A DNA stretch of 26,570 bases, from positions 1 through 26,570 of IMG/VR virus record IMGVR_UViG_3300017783_000169. One strand, 5' to 3'. This DNA is from a virus. Positions 19,372-25,928 of this stretch are shown one piece after another (position 1 is the first letter of the stretch; each line of letters begins with the position of its first letter). The notes under the pieces were generated by a model, which searched no databases, had not been told where the DNA came from, and was given only the letters and a program-made list of their open reading frames with translations. Position numbers and translations under genes: made by a program.

Positions 19372-20019
19372 TTATTTATTTTCGTATTCCTCATCTTCTG
19401 TTTTGTAACTCCATTTTTCTGTATGACCAACAGACCATTTAGGTGTGTTTTCCACAGTAAAATTTTGTGTGCAAACATTAAAGTCTGGTACTTTAACCTC
19501 TAGAGGAATAAGACTTTGATCTGACCACACCACCCTATTATTAGGTTGAGCTGCAAACTGACCATTACTCATTTTAATCACATTAAATGACTTATGTTCT
19601 GGATCATGTTCAGAATAATTTTGATTTAATGCAGACCTGTCACGGTGGGCCGAGTCGATGGTAAATATATAATCTCCTTCGTGCATTTTCTTATCCTTCC
19701 CGAAAAAAGAGCAGCTTCCGAGAAGAGGCTTTCTGATGACAGTGATATCGTAGTCAAAACAATCCCATATTTGCAAATGATCCAAAGGCAAGAGCTCACC
19801 GTGATCAGTTTTCCACAAAAATGCGCTGATAGGAAGTTTATCATACAAGGCTCCATATTCTGTTAATAGGGTCTCGAAATAAAGTGCTTTACCTTCTACA
19901 GATTTTACTGAAATCCATATTCCAGGAGTAAATTCACCATTTCCTTTCTGTAAGTCGTACAAATACTCTTTTCTTACAAAAACTGGTGTTGGAGGTAAAT
20001 TATGAACTAGGAATGACAT
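19372..20019 (-). CDS. Conserved hypothetical protein of T4-like marine phages, 215 aa
   Basis: I know similar proteins in cyanophage baseplate regions, always without assigned function. It starts MSFLVHNLPPTPVFVRKEYL and has a beta-rich middle with FLWKTDHGELLPLDHLQIWD (near residue 65) and a GDYIFTIDSAHRD stretch (near 116). The C-terminus is charged and tyrosine-rich (DEEYENK). It shows no signal peptide, membrane segment or catalytic motif that I can name. The ATG lies inside the end of the 70-aa gene (20-base overlap) and lacks a good ribosome site, so translation is probably coupled to that gene. It does not resemble T4 gp53, the protein I first considered for this position. Confidence 0.75.
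   Translation of the reverse strand: MSFLVHNLPPTPVFVRKEYLYDLQKGNGEFTPGIWISVKSVEGKALYFETLLTEYGALYDKLPISAFLWKTDHGELLPLDHLQIWDCFDYDITVIRKPLLGSCSFFGKDKKMHEGDYIFTIDSAHRDRSALNQNYSEHDPEHKSFNVIKMSNGQFAAQPNNRVVWSDQSLIPLEVKVPDFNVCTQNFTVENTPKWSVGHTEKWSYKTEDEEYENK
19374..19381 (-). promoter_or_regulatory. Late-promoter-like box AATAAATA before the 44-aa gene and gp25
   Basis: The minus strand reads AATAAATA, seven of eight bases of the T4 late core. It overlaps the stop of the 215-aa gene and lies about 20 bases before the ATG of the 44-aa gene, so it could start a late transcript for that gene, gp25, gp6 and gp7-like. Confidence 0.45.
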
Positions 20020-20212
20020 AATCGGGTTTGTTATACTTTAAATATTCCCAAAAAGTCAATTTCATTTCTTTTTGGGTCATACCACAATTTTTTGCAGCGG
20101 CTGGAAGAGTCATTTTTGCACGAAACAGTGCTTCATTTGATTCTTTAACGTTTTCAGGTGTTGTTTTAACAACTGGTTCGACCAATCGTTTTTTGTCTAT
20201 GGTTGTTCTCAT
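20000..20212 (-). CDS. Small conserved phage protein with helix-turn-helix-like segment, 70 aa
   Basis: The start is the ATG at 20212, giving MRTTIDKKRLVEP at the N-terminus. A longer frame reaches upstream, but that part is the overlapping 56-aa gene read in another frame. Residues 38-63 (TLPAAAKNCGMTQKEMKLTF and WEYLKYN) look like a small helix-turn-helix of the type seen in short cyanophage proteins, ending NKPDYVIPSS. DNA binding is only an inference. The ATG overlaps the TGA of the upstream gene (ATGA), so it is probably translated by coupling; no separate ribosome site is visible. Its end overlaps the 215-aa gene by 20 bases. Confidence 0.7.
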   Translation of the reverse strand: MRTTIDKKRLVEPVVKTTPENVKESNEALFRAKMTLPAAAKNCGMTQKEMKLTFWEYLKYNKPDYVIPSS

Positions 20213-20379
20213 CGTAATGCGTTTGTAAGACCTGTTGTAAGACGATTTACATTGAGAGCCATGTATCGATACCCAGTACCAACATACAGTTGTCCTAGGA
20301 CCACTGAGACGGTGGCTAGACCCCAAAAAATGTAGTAGAACCTAGATTTGACTTGATAATTCGATTTTTTGTTTTTCAC
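20209..20379 (-). CDS. Small membrane protein, 56 aa, GTG start
   Basis: This gene is easy to miss because it starts at GTG and overlaps both neighbours. A strong ribosome site (CGGAG, seven bases before GTG) lies within the end of the 67-aa gene. The protein starts with a basic segment (KNKKSNYQVKSR), followed by a hydrophobic stretch at residues 14-36 (YYIFWGLATVSVVLGQLYVG), then YRYMALNVNRLTTGLTNALR. This is a single membrane helix with a positively charged N-terminal side, so N-in topology is expected. Its TGA overlaps the ATG of the 70-aa gene (ATGA). I recall similar short membrane proteins with FWG and SVVLGQLYVG in cyanophages; no function is known. It overlaps the 67-aa gene by 38 bases. 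Confidence 0.75.
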   Translation of the reverse strand: MKNKKSNYQVKSRFYYIFWGLATVSVVLGQLYVGTGYRYMALNVNRLTTGLTNALR

Positions 20380-20545
20380 CAGAATACTCCGTATTTAATA
20401 TATGTTCAACTGTAGTAGCTACATCATTCATTGCATCTCTTAGTACAGGTCTTTGTCCTGATTCTTGGATCAAATCGTTCATGTCATCTGTTAGAGACCA
20501 TCTCCATAGATTTAAATCTCCAGAATACCACAGTTGTATTTTCAT
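20342..20545 (-). CDS. Small conserved cyanophage protein, 67 aa
   Basis: The N-terminus MKIQLWYSGDLNLWRWSLTD and the following MNDLIQESGQRPVLRDAMND resemble a short protein family I know from cyanophages, without assigned function. It is mixed alpha/beta, with a tryptophan-rich first strand pair and an amphipathic helix around residues 35-52. There is no membrane segment. The ATG overlaps the stop of the 47-aa gene by one base (TAATG) and follows an AAGGT site, so the two are probably translated together. Confidence 0.7.
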   Translation of the reverse strand: MKIQLWYSGDLNLWRWSLTDDMNDLIQESGQRPVLRDAMNDVATTVEHILNTEYSGEKQKIELSSQI

Positions 20546-20688
20546 TACTTACCTTGACCCCTGTAACGTTTGCGTGCTTTATTACGAGATGTAGAAGCGT
20601 ATTTGGTATGCTTACCAGTCCCTTGACGTGTTTTTTTGGGAATAGCTTCAATATTAGTGTTTCCGCCAAAACTAGCCCTACGTGCCAT
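20545..20688 (-). CDS. Small, strongly basic conserved phage protein, 47 aa
   Basis: The start at the ATG at 20688 gives MARRASFGGNTNIEAIPKKT, then RQGTGKHTKY and a C-terminus rich in Arg/Lys (RNKARKRYRGQGK). A longer frame reaching 20736 includes promoter DNA, so I reject that start. Very short basic proteins with this layout (ARR, FGGNTN, PKKTRQG, KRYRGQG) are common in cyanophage late regions. A nucleic-acid or virion-internal role is possible but unproven. It is the first gene after the minus-strand sigma-70 promoter; the predicted leader is about 20 bases, with no ribosome site at normal spacing. Confidence 0.75.
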   Translation of the reverse strand: MARRASFGGNTNIEAIPKKTRQGTGKHTKYASTSRNKARKRYRGQGK

Positions 20689-20715
20689 AGTGATTCGTTT
20701 GTAAATTACCTTAGA

Positions 20716-20744
20716 ATTATACCACAGGCTTGACAAGATGTCAA
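20716..20744 (-). promoter_or_regulatory. Consensus sigma-70 promoter, minus strand
   Basis: On the minus strand TTGACA (20744-20739) and TATAAT (20721-20716) are separated by exactly 17 bases, a perfect consensus match. It points at the 47-aa gene, whose ATG is about 20 bases from the expected start point. A host-type promoter here suggests that the small-gene cluster can be transcribed early, apart from the late promoters. Confidence 0.8.
20730..20744. repeat. Perfect inverted repeat formed by the two -35 boxes
   Basis: TTGACA-AGA-TGTCAA is a perfect 6-3-6 palindrome holding the -35 boxes of both opposed promoters. It could also serve as an operator for a dimeric repressor or form a small hairpin in RNA. 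Confidence 0.85.
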
Positions 20745-20758
20745 AATACTTCTATAAT
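20730..20758 (+). promoter_or_regulatory. Consensus sigma-70 promoter, plus strand, antisense to the PAAR-like gene
   Basis: On the plus strand TTGACA (20730-20735) and TATAAT (20753-20758) are again separated by exactly 17 bases. The expected start near 20765 would give RNA antisense to the PAAR-like gene and possibly the 1,364-aa gene. I see no plus-strand gene downstream with a ribosome site. Confidence 0.65.
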
Positions 20759-20780
20759 AACACTGTCAGGGTTGAAAAGA

Positions 20781-21110
20781 TCAAGCATATAGAATTTTGG
20801 GAGTGGGAGTTGCTGTATTAAGTCTTGGAACTGATGGTGGATTTGGATCTCCAATATGAGATGACATACGTCCACAGATAAACACCTTACTGATTCCTAC
20901 AGCGACTCTAGGACAGACGCAAGGACTACAACCTTTACCACAACAGTCAATTCCAGGAGCAGGTACTAGAACCTGTCCTGTGGTCAATTCAGGAAGTCCA
21001 CAGAGAAGTTCTTTTTGTACCACTGGTGTCACAACAAATGGGAAACACTTGCAACATCCATAAACAGATGGTCCATCGATACCACCGAATGATTGTACTG
21101 GTCTTACCAT
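20781..21110 (-). CDS. Cysteine-rich PAAR-like baseplate spike-tip protein (putative)
   Basis: 109 aa with ten cysteines in short clusters (GCCKC near residue 19, DCCGKGCSPCVC near 55-66, FICG near 77). The C-terminal segment has VFICGRMSSHIGDPNPPSVP, which fits the 'V-x-I-x-G-x-x-x-S/A-x-x-GDP' core of PAAR-type spike tips such as T4 gp5.4; the rest is proline- and glycine-rich. PAAR proteins form a metal-bound cone on the central spike. Here only one histidine is present, so metal binding would rely on cysteines, unlike the usual His-rich site. ATG follows GGGAG and is two bases after the stop of the 1,364-aa gene. The family call is moderate; a small metal-binding structural protein of another family is possible. 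Confidence 0.55.
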   Translation of the reverse strand: MVRPVQSFGGIDGPSVYGCCKCFPFVVTPVVQKELLCGLPELTTGQVLVPAPGIDCCGKGCSPCVCPRVAVGISKVFICGRMSSHIGDPNPPSVPRLNTATPTPKILYA

Positions 21111-21112
21111 TG

Positions 21113-24100
21113 CTAGCTCCCGTAATTAACGTTAGAAGAAGAAGATCCACTAGATGTAGATTCAGATGATGAATCTGTACTGTATGCCCAATACTGTTGT
21201 ACTGAATATCCCAGTTGATAACTATTTACCATACCACCATTCTTTTTGAATGGTTCTAGTGAGGTTTGGAACACATATGTTGTATTAAATTGTGATCTTT
21301 TAATTCCAGTAAAACTTGTCGATGTTTTACCAGCATAGTAAATAATTTCTTCACCATCATAATAATAATGTTCTCTAGAATTTTTTAATTCATTTACATC
21401 TCCTTCTTTACCTAATTGTAAATAAATTTCGGTCTTTTTAATCCACTTAGGAATCATTAAGTATCCAGATGATAAAAACTTAGAGGTATCTTCTACTAAA
21501 ATAGTGTCATCAGTTGGATTTAAAGTTTTAGTTAATTTAGCTGTAATTGGTGCAAGTTGAATTGGATTGCCTTTAGAGAAAGAAGATTTGGCAATATTTT
21601 CTGAGGTAGTTACCAAATCAAATTCATACTCTTTAACAAAAGATGATTGTACTTCAAAATTATTACCTCTCCATGATTTATCAGGATAAGTCTCTCCCAT
21701 ACTTTCAAGTCCAATTTCTTGAATATATTGAACACCAGTTTGTGGATCTGTATAGTAAACAGGATTTTGAGTTACAGAAAAAGTACCAAATACTACACCA
21801 GTCATTCCTTGCGGCGAATCATTAAATCTGAGTGTAAAGAAAAATGGTACAAATGTCCCTGCTCCTGTTGTACTTGTTAAACTTGTAGTTGGTGCAGGTG
21901 TCTGAAAAACTTTAAACGTATTCGCAGAAGTTTTATATGCACTATAAACAGTATTAAGTGATAAAGGTGATGGTGCAGTTGTGGTAAATGTAACTTTAAA
22001 ATATGATGCAAATGCTGATAAATCAGAACCATTTAGTTGAAGTTCACCATTTCGTCTATTCACAACATCAACTGTTGGTCCCGATGATGGCACAATTGCA
22101 GTGTTATATAATGTACCTCCATTATTCAATGAAACAATATATTGTGGAGAACCAGAGCTGTTTTCACCTTTTAAAATATCAAAAGAAGCACCAGATCCAC
22201 TCACACCATCTGTATTTGTACCAGAAATACTTGTATAAAGAGTTTCTGGTACACCACTAATCGTAAAATTAGATATACCACCTGCAGGATTAATCTCTGT
22301 TACTGTAATCAAAAGATCATTTGTAGTATTGACACCACCCAGGTTCGATCCTAATACTGTAATAACATCATTTAGTTGATATCCTACTCCAACTGTGCTC
22401 TCGTCCTGTATAAGCGCTGTGTAAACATCATCAGAGACACTATTAGTATCCGACCATTCAACATTTACCGAGAACGTGGCAGCAGTGTTTAATGGTGTTT
22501 GTCCTGAGTATACGGTGGAATCTGCAGAAGTTCCAAATAAACTGAATGTTGTAATATTACCAGAACCATCAACTGCAGTTGCAGTTAAGATCAGATCATT
22601 TGTTCCGTCCACACCACCTAAAGTAGAACCAAGAAAAGTGAAGTCTTGACCTACAGTAAATCCACCAGCACCACTACTTACAAGAGTTGCACTATAAGAT
22701 CCGTTAACACCACCACCAGTAATGTTAAATGATGGTCTAGTTTGCGTAGTTGAAAGATTTCCTGACGCAACATATGACATTTTTGGTGTAGATGAACTAA
22801 AAACATCAAATCCGTTTGATAAAACCGCACCAGTAGAGTCATCTACATCTACTGCTAAGATATAAAGATCATTATCTGGTGTTGTACCACCTAATTGAGT
22901 GCCTAAAATGCGGATTTCTGTCTCGCCAGAGGTTTCGGAACCAATATCAGGAGTACCCAAGATGTATCTTGGAGTAACTTCGATGTTAATCGTCTCTCTA
23001 AGTGAGTTTTTTCCGTATTCTTGATAAGATTTGTCGTCATCAAGTGAAATATTATCCGCAATAAACGTAATATTATCCTGAGGAACTGGTAAATCACGAT
23101 AAGCATTCTTAACTAAGAGTGTAGATGACTCATTTTGACCATCAATCGTTGAAATTACAGCAACACCATCAACATTTTCGATTGTATTGGGTAATTCAGG
23201 TAACATATCTGTTAAATCATCAGGAACTTCCGAGAATTTATTCAAAATATTGTTAATAAGTTGCGCTGATGCGGTATCTTGCTTTAATTCTAGATTTATA
23301 TCCGATTTTTTATCTTTCTTCTTACTGTTTTGTTTGTTTTTATTGGATTCAGTCTCATTTGTTGATTCCAATTGAGATACTGTTTGATTTGTAATTACAG
23401 TATTCTCTTTTTCAAGGATTTTTGAGATATCTTCAATACTTGTTCCTCCTGAAACAAGTTCATCAATTCTATTTTCAATATTAGTTAATTTAAATTCAGA
23501 TTCATTGCTTACAAATTTATTCACATTATCAGCATTACCAATATTATCTGGAATAATAACTGATGGTGTTAAATAAGGATCACATGTTTCAGATACAGTG
23601 GGTGCTTCTAAATTATATTCCCTCAAATCAGTAATCTCAGATATTCCTGGAAAAGAACTCTTTAATTTACTAATGATATCAGGTACAATTGGTTGGTTTT
23701 TATTGAAAACAGGTTCATATCCAATGTCTTTATGTGTACTTACAATGATTCCTACCATTGCAGCTCTATCAATAATACCGTATCCTGCAATTGCAGTGAT
23801 TGATGCACTACTAATTGAACCTGTATAACTTGCATTCTTAGCAAATGTACCCCCAGATACTACAGTTGATCCTGTATTCTCTACAATTTTAAAATCAATT
23901 CTTACTTTTCCTTTACCGCCATTAAATGTTTTCTGAAATGATGTGCCAGTACTTGGTAAACTACCAGTAAATGATTCGATATACCACTTAGAATCATATT
24001 CACCACCATCATCGATGGGTTCTGCTTTCATGACAAGTGATCCACCATTGAAATTTACATTGATAGTTCGAGTCTCACCACTATTAAATACTGCATTACC

Positions 24101-25207
24101 ACCTTCATTATCAATCTTTGTACTTGTCCATGTTCCAGCAGACGTTGTAGTCGTCTGATAGTCCATATAATGAATGCCTGGTCCCTCAATCTTAAATGCA
24201 ATATTCTTACTGTTGCTTATAGCATTACTAAATTCACAATAACAATAATTTGTATTCGGTACTTGATTTATTTCTGCATCGGAAATAATAATGTTCCTAA
24301 TATTAACGATATTTGTAGTATCTAATCCGTCAATACCTGATGGAAAACTTAATTTGATAGTTCTTGATACACTATTAATTGAACTCACAGTTGTGCCAGT
24401 TGGAATCTTAGTATCGCCAAATCCAATTACATTATCACCTACACTGATACCATCAATACTATTCACTTTTAATATGTTATCACCAATGACTCTATGAACT
24501 TGTCTTCGGTCTGCTTTGGTCTCAATGAAATTTGCTACTTTTGTAACAGTATGTCCATTAATAATATCGCCAACTTGTACTACAGTACGAGTATCATTAT
24601 TATAAACAAATACTAAACTTGCTTTATGTGTCGCAGTCCAATATACATACGAATTCTCAGTCGCATTTGGTAAACCACTTACATTAATATCAACTTTACC
24701 TAAACTAAAATTATTTGTAACTTTTACTTTCTTGAAACATGCTCCTACAGCCGCTGTTACACTCGGTGCTGTAGCTGCACCTGGTCTCGTGGTTGGTGAT
24801 CCAGTCGCTGTTTGATATATTGGTGTATACTTAACAACAATTTCTTTCGTTGATGTATGACTTGTTGGATATTCCCATAGATTATAAAAATATCCCTCGT
24901 CTGTACCTTTATCAGTTCTACAATAATTCTCAAATATAGGTTGTCCTGTATTAATATCATACTGTTGAAATCTAGGATCACTACTATTATCCCATTTCTC
25001 ACGAATGACACCATTCGTTAATGTATGAGTAATCTCATTATATACTGTATCTACATATTCAACTTCTGTTGTGTTAAATGTTCGAGTATAACTGCCAGCT
25101 TGACTACCACTAGTCTGTGTACTCGTACTAGGACATTCAATATCTACAGTCTTCTTGACTTCCTGATACGTGGGTTGACAACTAAACCCTGAATTGACAG
25201 TTCCCAT
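21113..25207 (-). CDS. Large repeat-containing virion structural protein, 1,364 aa
   Basis: I do not recognise a named T4 counterpart. The N-terminal 150 residues are Thr/Ser-rich with tyrosines and cysteines. Residues about 240-310 hold a 'VGDNVIGFGDTKIPTGTTVSSI' type beta module. A polar linker with a very basic core (SKKKDKKSD, near residue 630) and coiled-coil-like flanks separates two halves. Three tandem units of about 92 residues follow near 780, 870 and 962, each with LGG-x4-NDL (TPDNDLYILAVD, DGTNDLILTATA, NTTNDLLITVTE). Near the C-terminus is a motif shared with the gp7-like protein (EEIIYYAGKTSTSFTGIKRS), then a Ser-rich tail (SSSESTSSGSSSS). The gene is coupled to the PAAR-like gene. 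Tail-hub, spike or fibre protein is the best inference. It probably uses the promoter at 25245-25273. Confidence 0.65.
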   Translation of the reverse strand: MGTVNSGFSCQPTYQEVKKTVDIECPSTSTQTSGSQAGSYTRTFNTTEVEYVDTVYNEITHTLTNGVIREKWDNSSDPRFQQYDINTGQPIFENYCRTDKGTDEGYFYNLWEYPTSHTSTKEIVVKYTPIYQTATGSPTTRPGAATAPSVTAAVGACFKKVKVTNNFSLGKVDINVSGLPNATENSYVYWTATHKASLVFVYNNDTRTVVQVGDIINGHTVTKVANFIETKADRRQVHRVIGDNILKVNSIDGISVGDNVIGFGDTKIPTGTTVSSINSVSRTIKLSFPSGIDGLDTTNIVNIRNIIISDAEINQVPNTNYCYCEFSNAISNSKNIAFKIEGPGIHYMDYQTTTTSAGTWTSTKIDNEGGNAVFNSGETRTINVNFNGGSLVMKAEPIDDGGEYDSKWYIESFTGSLPSTGTSFQKTFNGGKGKVRIDFKIVENTGSTVVSGGTFAKNASYTGSISSASITAIAGYGIIDRAAMVGIIVSTHKDIGYEPVFNKNQPIVPDIISKLKSSFPGISEITDLREYNLEAPTVSETCDPYLTPSVIIPDNIGNADNVNKFVSNESEFKLTNIENRIDELVSGGTSIEDISKILEKENTVITNQTVSQLESTNETESNKNKQNSKKKDKKSDINLELKQDTASAQLINNILNKFSEVPDDLTDMLPELPNTIENVDGVAVISTIDGQNESSTLLVKNAYRDLPVPQDNITFIADNISLDDDKSYQEYGKNSLRETINIEVTPRYILGTPDIGSETSGETEIRILGTQLGGTTPDNDLYILAVDVDDSTGAVLSNGFDVFSSSTPKMSYVASGNLSTTQTRPSFNITGGGVNGSYSATLVSSGAGGFTVGQDFTFLGSTLGGVDGTNDLILTATAVDGSGNITTFSLFGTSADSTVYSGQTPLNTAATFSVNVEWSDTNSVSDDVYTALIQDESTVGVGYQLNDVITVLGSNLGGVNTTNDLLITVTEINPAGGISNFTISGVPETLYTSISGTNTDGVSGSGASFDILKGENSSGSPQYIVSLNNGGTLYNTAIVPSSGPTVDVVNRRNGELQLNGSDLSAFASYFKVTFTTTAPSPLSLNTVYSAYKTSANTFKVFQTPAPTTSLTSTTGAGTFVPFFFTLRFNDSPQGMTGVVFGTFSVTQNPVYYTDPQTGVQYIQEIGLESMGETYPDKSWRGNNFEVQSSFVKEYEFDLVTTSENIAKSSFSKGNPIQLAPITAKLTKTLNPTDDTILVEDTSKFLSSGYLMIPKWIKKTEIYLQLGKEGDVNELKNSREHYYYDGEEIIYYAGKTSTSFTGIKRSQFNTTYVFQTSLEPFKKNGGMVNSYQLGYSVQQYWAYSTDSSSESTSSGSSSSNVNYGS

Positions 25208-25230
25208 GTTATATCTTGAAAAACGCTACG

Positions 25231-25242
25231 GTGTTTAAACAC
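25231..25242. promoter_or_regulatory. 12-bp perfect palindrome over the predicted start point
   Basis: GTGTTTAAACAC is perfectly self-complementary and is centred about 8-9 bases downstream of the TATAAT box at 25245-25250, where transcription would begin. That is a typical operator position. A binding protein is not known; the AbrB-like regulator encoded just upstream is a candidate. Confidence 0.45.
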
Positions 25243-25244
25243 TA

Positions 25245-25273
25245 ATTATACTCGGAATTTTTTTAAGTGTCTC
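25245..25273 (-). promoter_or_regulatory. Sigma-70-like promoter for the 1,364-aa gene
   Basis: On the minus strand GAGACA (25273-25268, four of six matches to TTGACA) and a perfect TATAAT (25250-25245) are 17 bases apart, in the gap between the AbrB-like gene and the 1,364-aa gene. Confidence 0.5.
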
Positions 25274-25283
25274 AAAAGAAACC

Positions 25284-25466
25284 TTAATCCTCTCCTACCT
25301 TATGTAGGCGAAGGCCTGGAAGTCCATTATAATCATGATACTCCCATTCCAGTACATCGCCGTCCTTCCAATCTAACTCCTCTAGAATATGTTCTGGAAT
25401 GGTTACCATATACTCTTCGTTTACTTCATCATAAAGTACTTCTGTAGATGTTTCAAAATTTGACAT
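25284..25466 (-). CDS. AbrB/SpoVT-like small transcriptional regulator, 60 aa
   Basis: 60 aa with a swapped-hairpin AbrB-like core at residues about 13-50: NEEYMVTIPEHILEELDWKD followed by GDVLEWEY. The pattern 'hxVTIPxxhxxxLxWxxGDxhxWxh' is that of AbrB, MazE-antitoxin and SpoVT-type DNA-binding proteins, which bind as dimers. Similar short proteins occur in cyanophages. No toxin-like partner gene is next to it, so an antitoxin role is not supported. The protein is acidic overall. ATG lacks a good ribosome site, and a TATAAAAA box lies about 20 bases upstream. Its position before a promoter with a palindrome suggests local regulation, but the target is inferred. Confidence 0.65.
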   Translation of the reverse strand: MSNFETSTEVLYDEVNEEYMVTIPEHILEELDWKDGDVLEWEYHDYNGLPGLRLHKVGED

Positions 25467-25485
25467 TAGATTGTATCTGTGTTAT

Positions 25486-25493
25486 TTTTTATA
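25486..25493 (-). promoter_or_regulatory. Possible late promoter box TATAAAAA before the AbrB-like gene
   Basis: The minus strand reads TATAAAAA, seven of eight bases of the T4 late core, about 20 bases before ATG. The stretch is very AT-rich, so a chance match is possible. Confidence 0.3.
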
Positions 25494-25512
25494 TATGTCT
25501 ATGATAATCTCT

Positions 25513-25536
25513 AAAAAGGCCTCGGTGGTTTTTTTT
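25513..25536 (+). terminator. Hairpin with T-tract, best formed on the plus strand
   Basis: On the plus strand AAAAAGGCC pairs through a TCGGT loop with GG and an eight-T run, using two G-U pairs. On the minus strand those become A-C mismatches, so the hairpin favours a rightward transcript. It lies between the AbrB-like gene and the GC-rich small genes. Confidence 0.45.
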
Positions 25537-25606
25537 GCTGGAAAAATTTTTGAGTTCCTTTGATATCACTCTCGCGAATTGGGTACGTTATAGATTAGGG
25601 TAGTTA

Positions 25607-25643
25607 GGGGTTTTCGCCCCATATGAACTGGCCCCTAAGGGCC
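25607..25643 (-). terminator. Two GC-rich hairpins after the 80-aa gene
   Basis: GGGG-TTTTCG-CCCC (25607-25620) and GGCCC-CTAA-GGGCC (25630-25643) follow the stop of the 80-aa gene on the minus strand. Neither has a T-run, so they may be weak terminators or RNA-end stabilising hairpins. They also mark the boundary between GC-rich and AT-rich DNA. Confidence 0.45.
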
Positions 25644-25649
25644 CTCCCG

Positions 25650-25892
25650 TTAACCTAGGTCTAAGTCGGCACCATAGAGCAGGTCGCTGATCTGTTGGAT
25701 CGGATCATCGTCTGGCGAGTCAGGTCCTAGGTCAACAGCAAGATTTGGCAGTCTTGGAGCACCTGCCCTCTCTGCTTCCATCTCTTGGATAGCGATAGCA
25801 TCGGAAGGCGTCTCTGCCCAAGCGAAGGGTTCATCACTGCCCCAACGGGTGACGGTGTAGCAGTCGAGGTCGGAAACGTAGCGGATTGACAT
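25650..25892 (-). CDS. Small, very acidic protein of unknown function, 80 aa
   Basis: 80 aa with 17 Asp/Glu, four Arg and no Lys. Residues 1-20 (MSIRYVSDLDCYTVTRWGSD) suggest a short beta hairpin, followed by a helix (PSDAIAIQEMEAERAG) and an acidic tail (DLGPDSPDDDPIQQISDLLY). I do not recognise a family. The acidic tail could interact with basic partners or mimic DNA, but this is speculation. The gene is GC-rich, unlike the structural genes to the left. The ATG at 25892 has no clear ribosome site; a TACCAT box lies very close upstream. Overlapping frames on both strands are shadows. Confidence 0.6.
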   Translation of the reverse strand: MSIRYVSDLDCYTVTRWGSDEPFAWAETPSDAIAIQEMEAERAGAPRLPNLAVDLGPDSPDDDPIQQISDLLYGADLDLG

Positions 25893-25928
25893 AGCAGCAG
25901 GTTATGGTAGGATGGATGAGCGACTGAA

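Noticed and set aside
19372-20019. Identification of the 215-aa protein as T4 gp53
   Set aside because: Length and position fit loosely, but none of the gp53 sequence features I know (tyrosine-rich middle with a conserved YWVLL stretch) are present.
20213-20326. Longer N-terminus for the 70-aa protein (108 aa in total)
   Set aside because: The extra part is the 56-aa membrane protein gene read in another frame; the ATG at 20,212 makes an ATGA overlap and gives the expected small protein.
20689-20736. Longer N-terminus for the 47-aa basic protein (63 aa in total)
   Set aside because: It would run through the -10 box and spacer of the minus-strand promoter; MARRASFGG at 20,688 is the usual start of this small family.
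25284-25466. MazE-like antitoxin in a toxin-antitoxin pair
   Set aside because: The AbrB-like fold fits, but no small toxin-like gene overlaps or adjoins it; the neighbour is a large structural gene.
25485-25565. Minus-strand GTG-started frame of about 26 codons upstream of the AbrB-like gene
   Set aside because: It runs through the T-tract hairpin, has no ribosome site, and its composition suggests chance.
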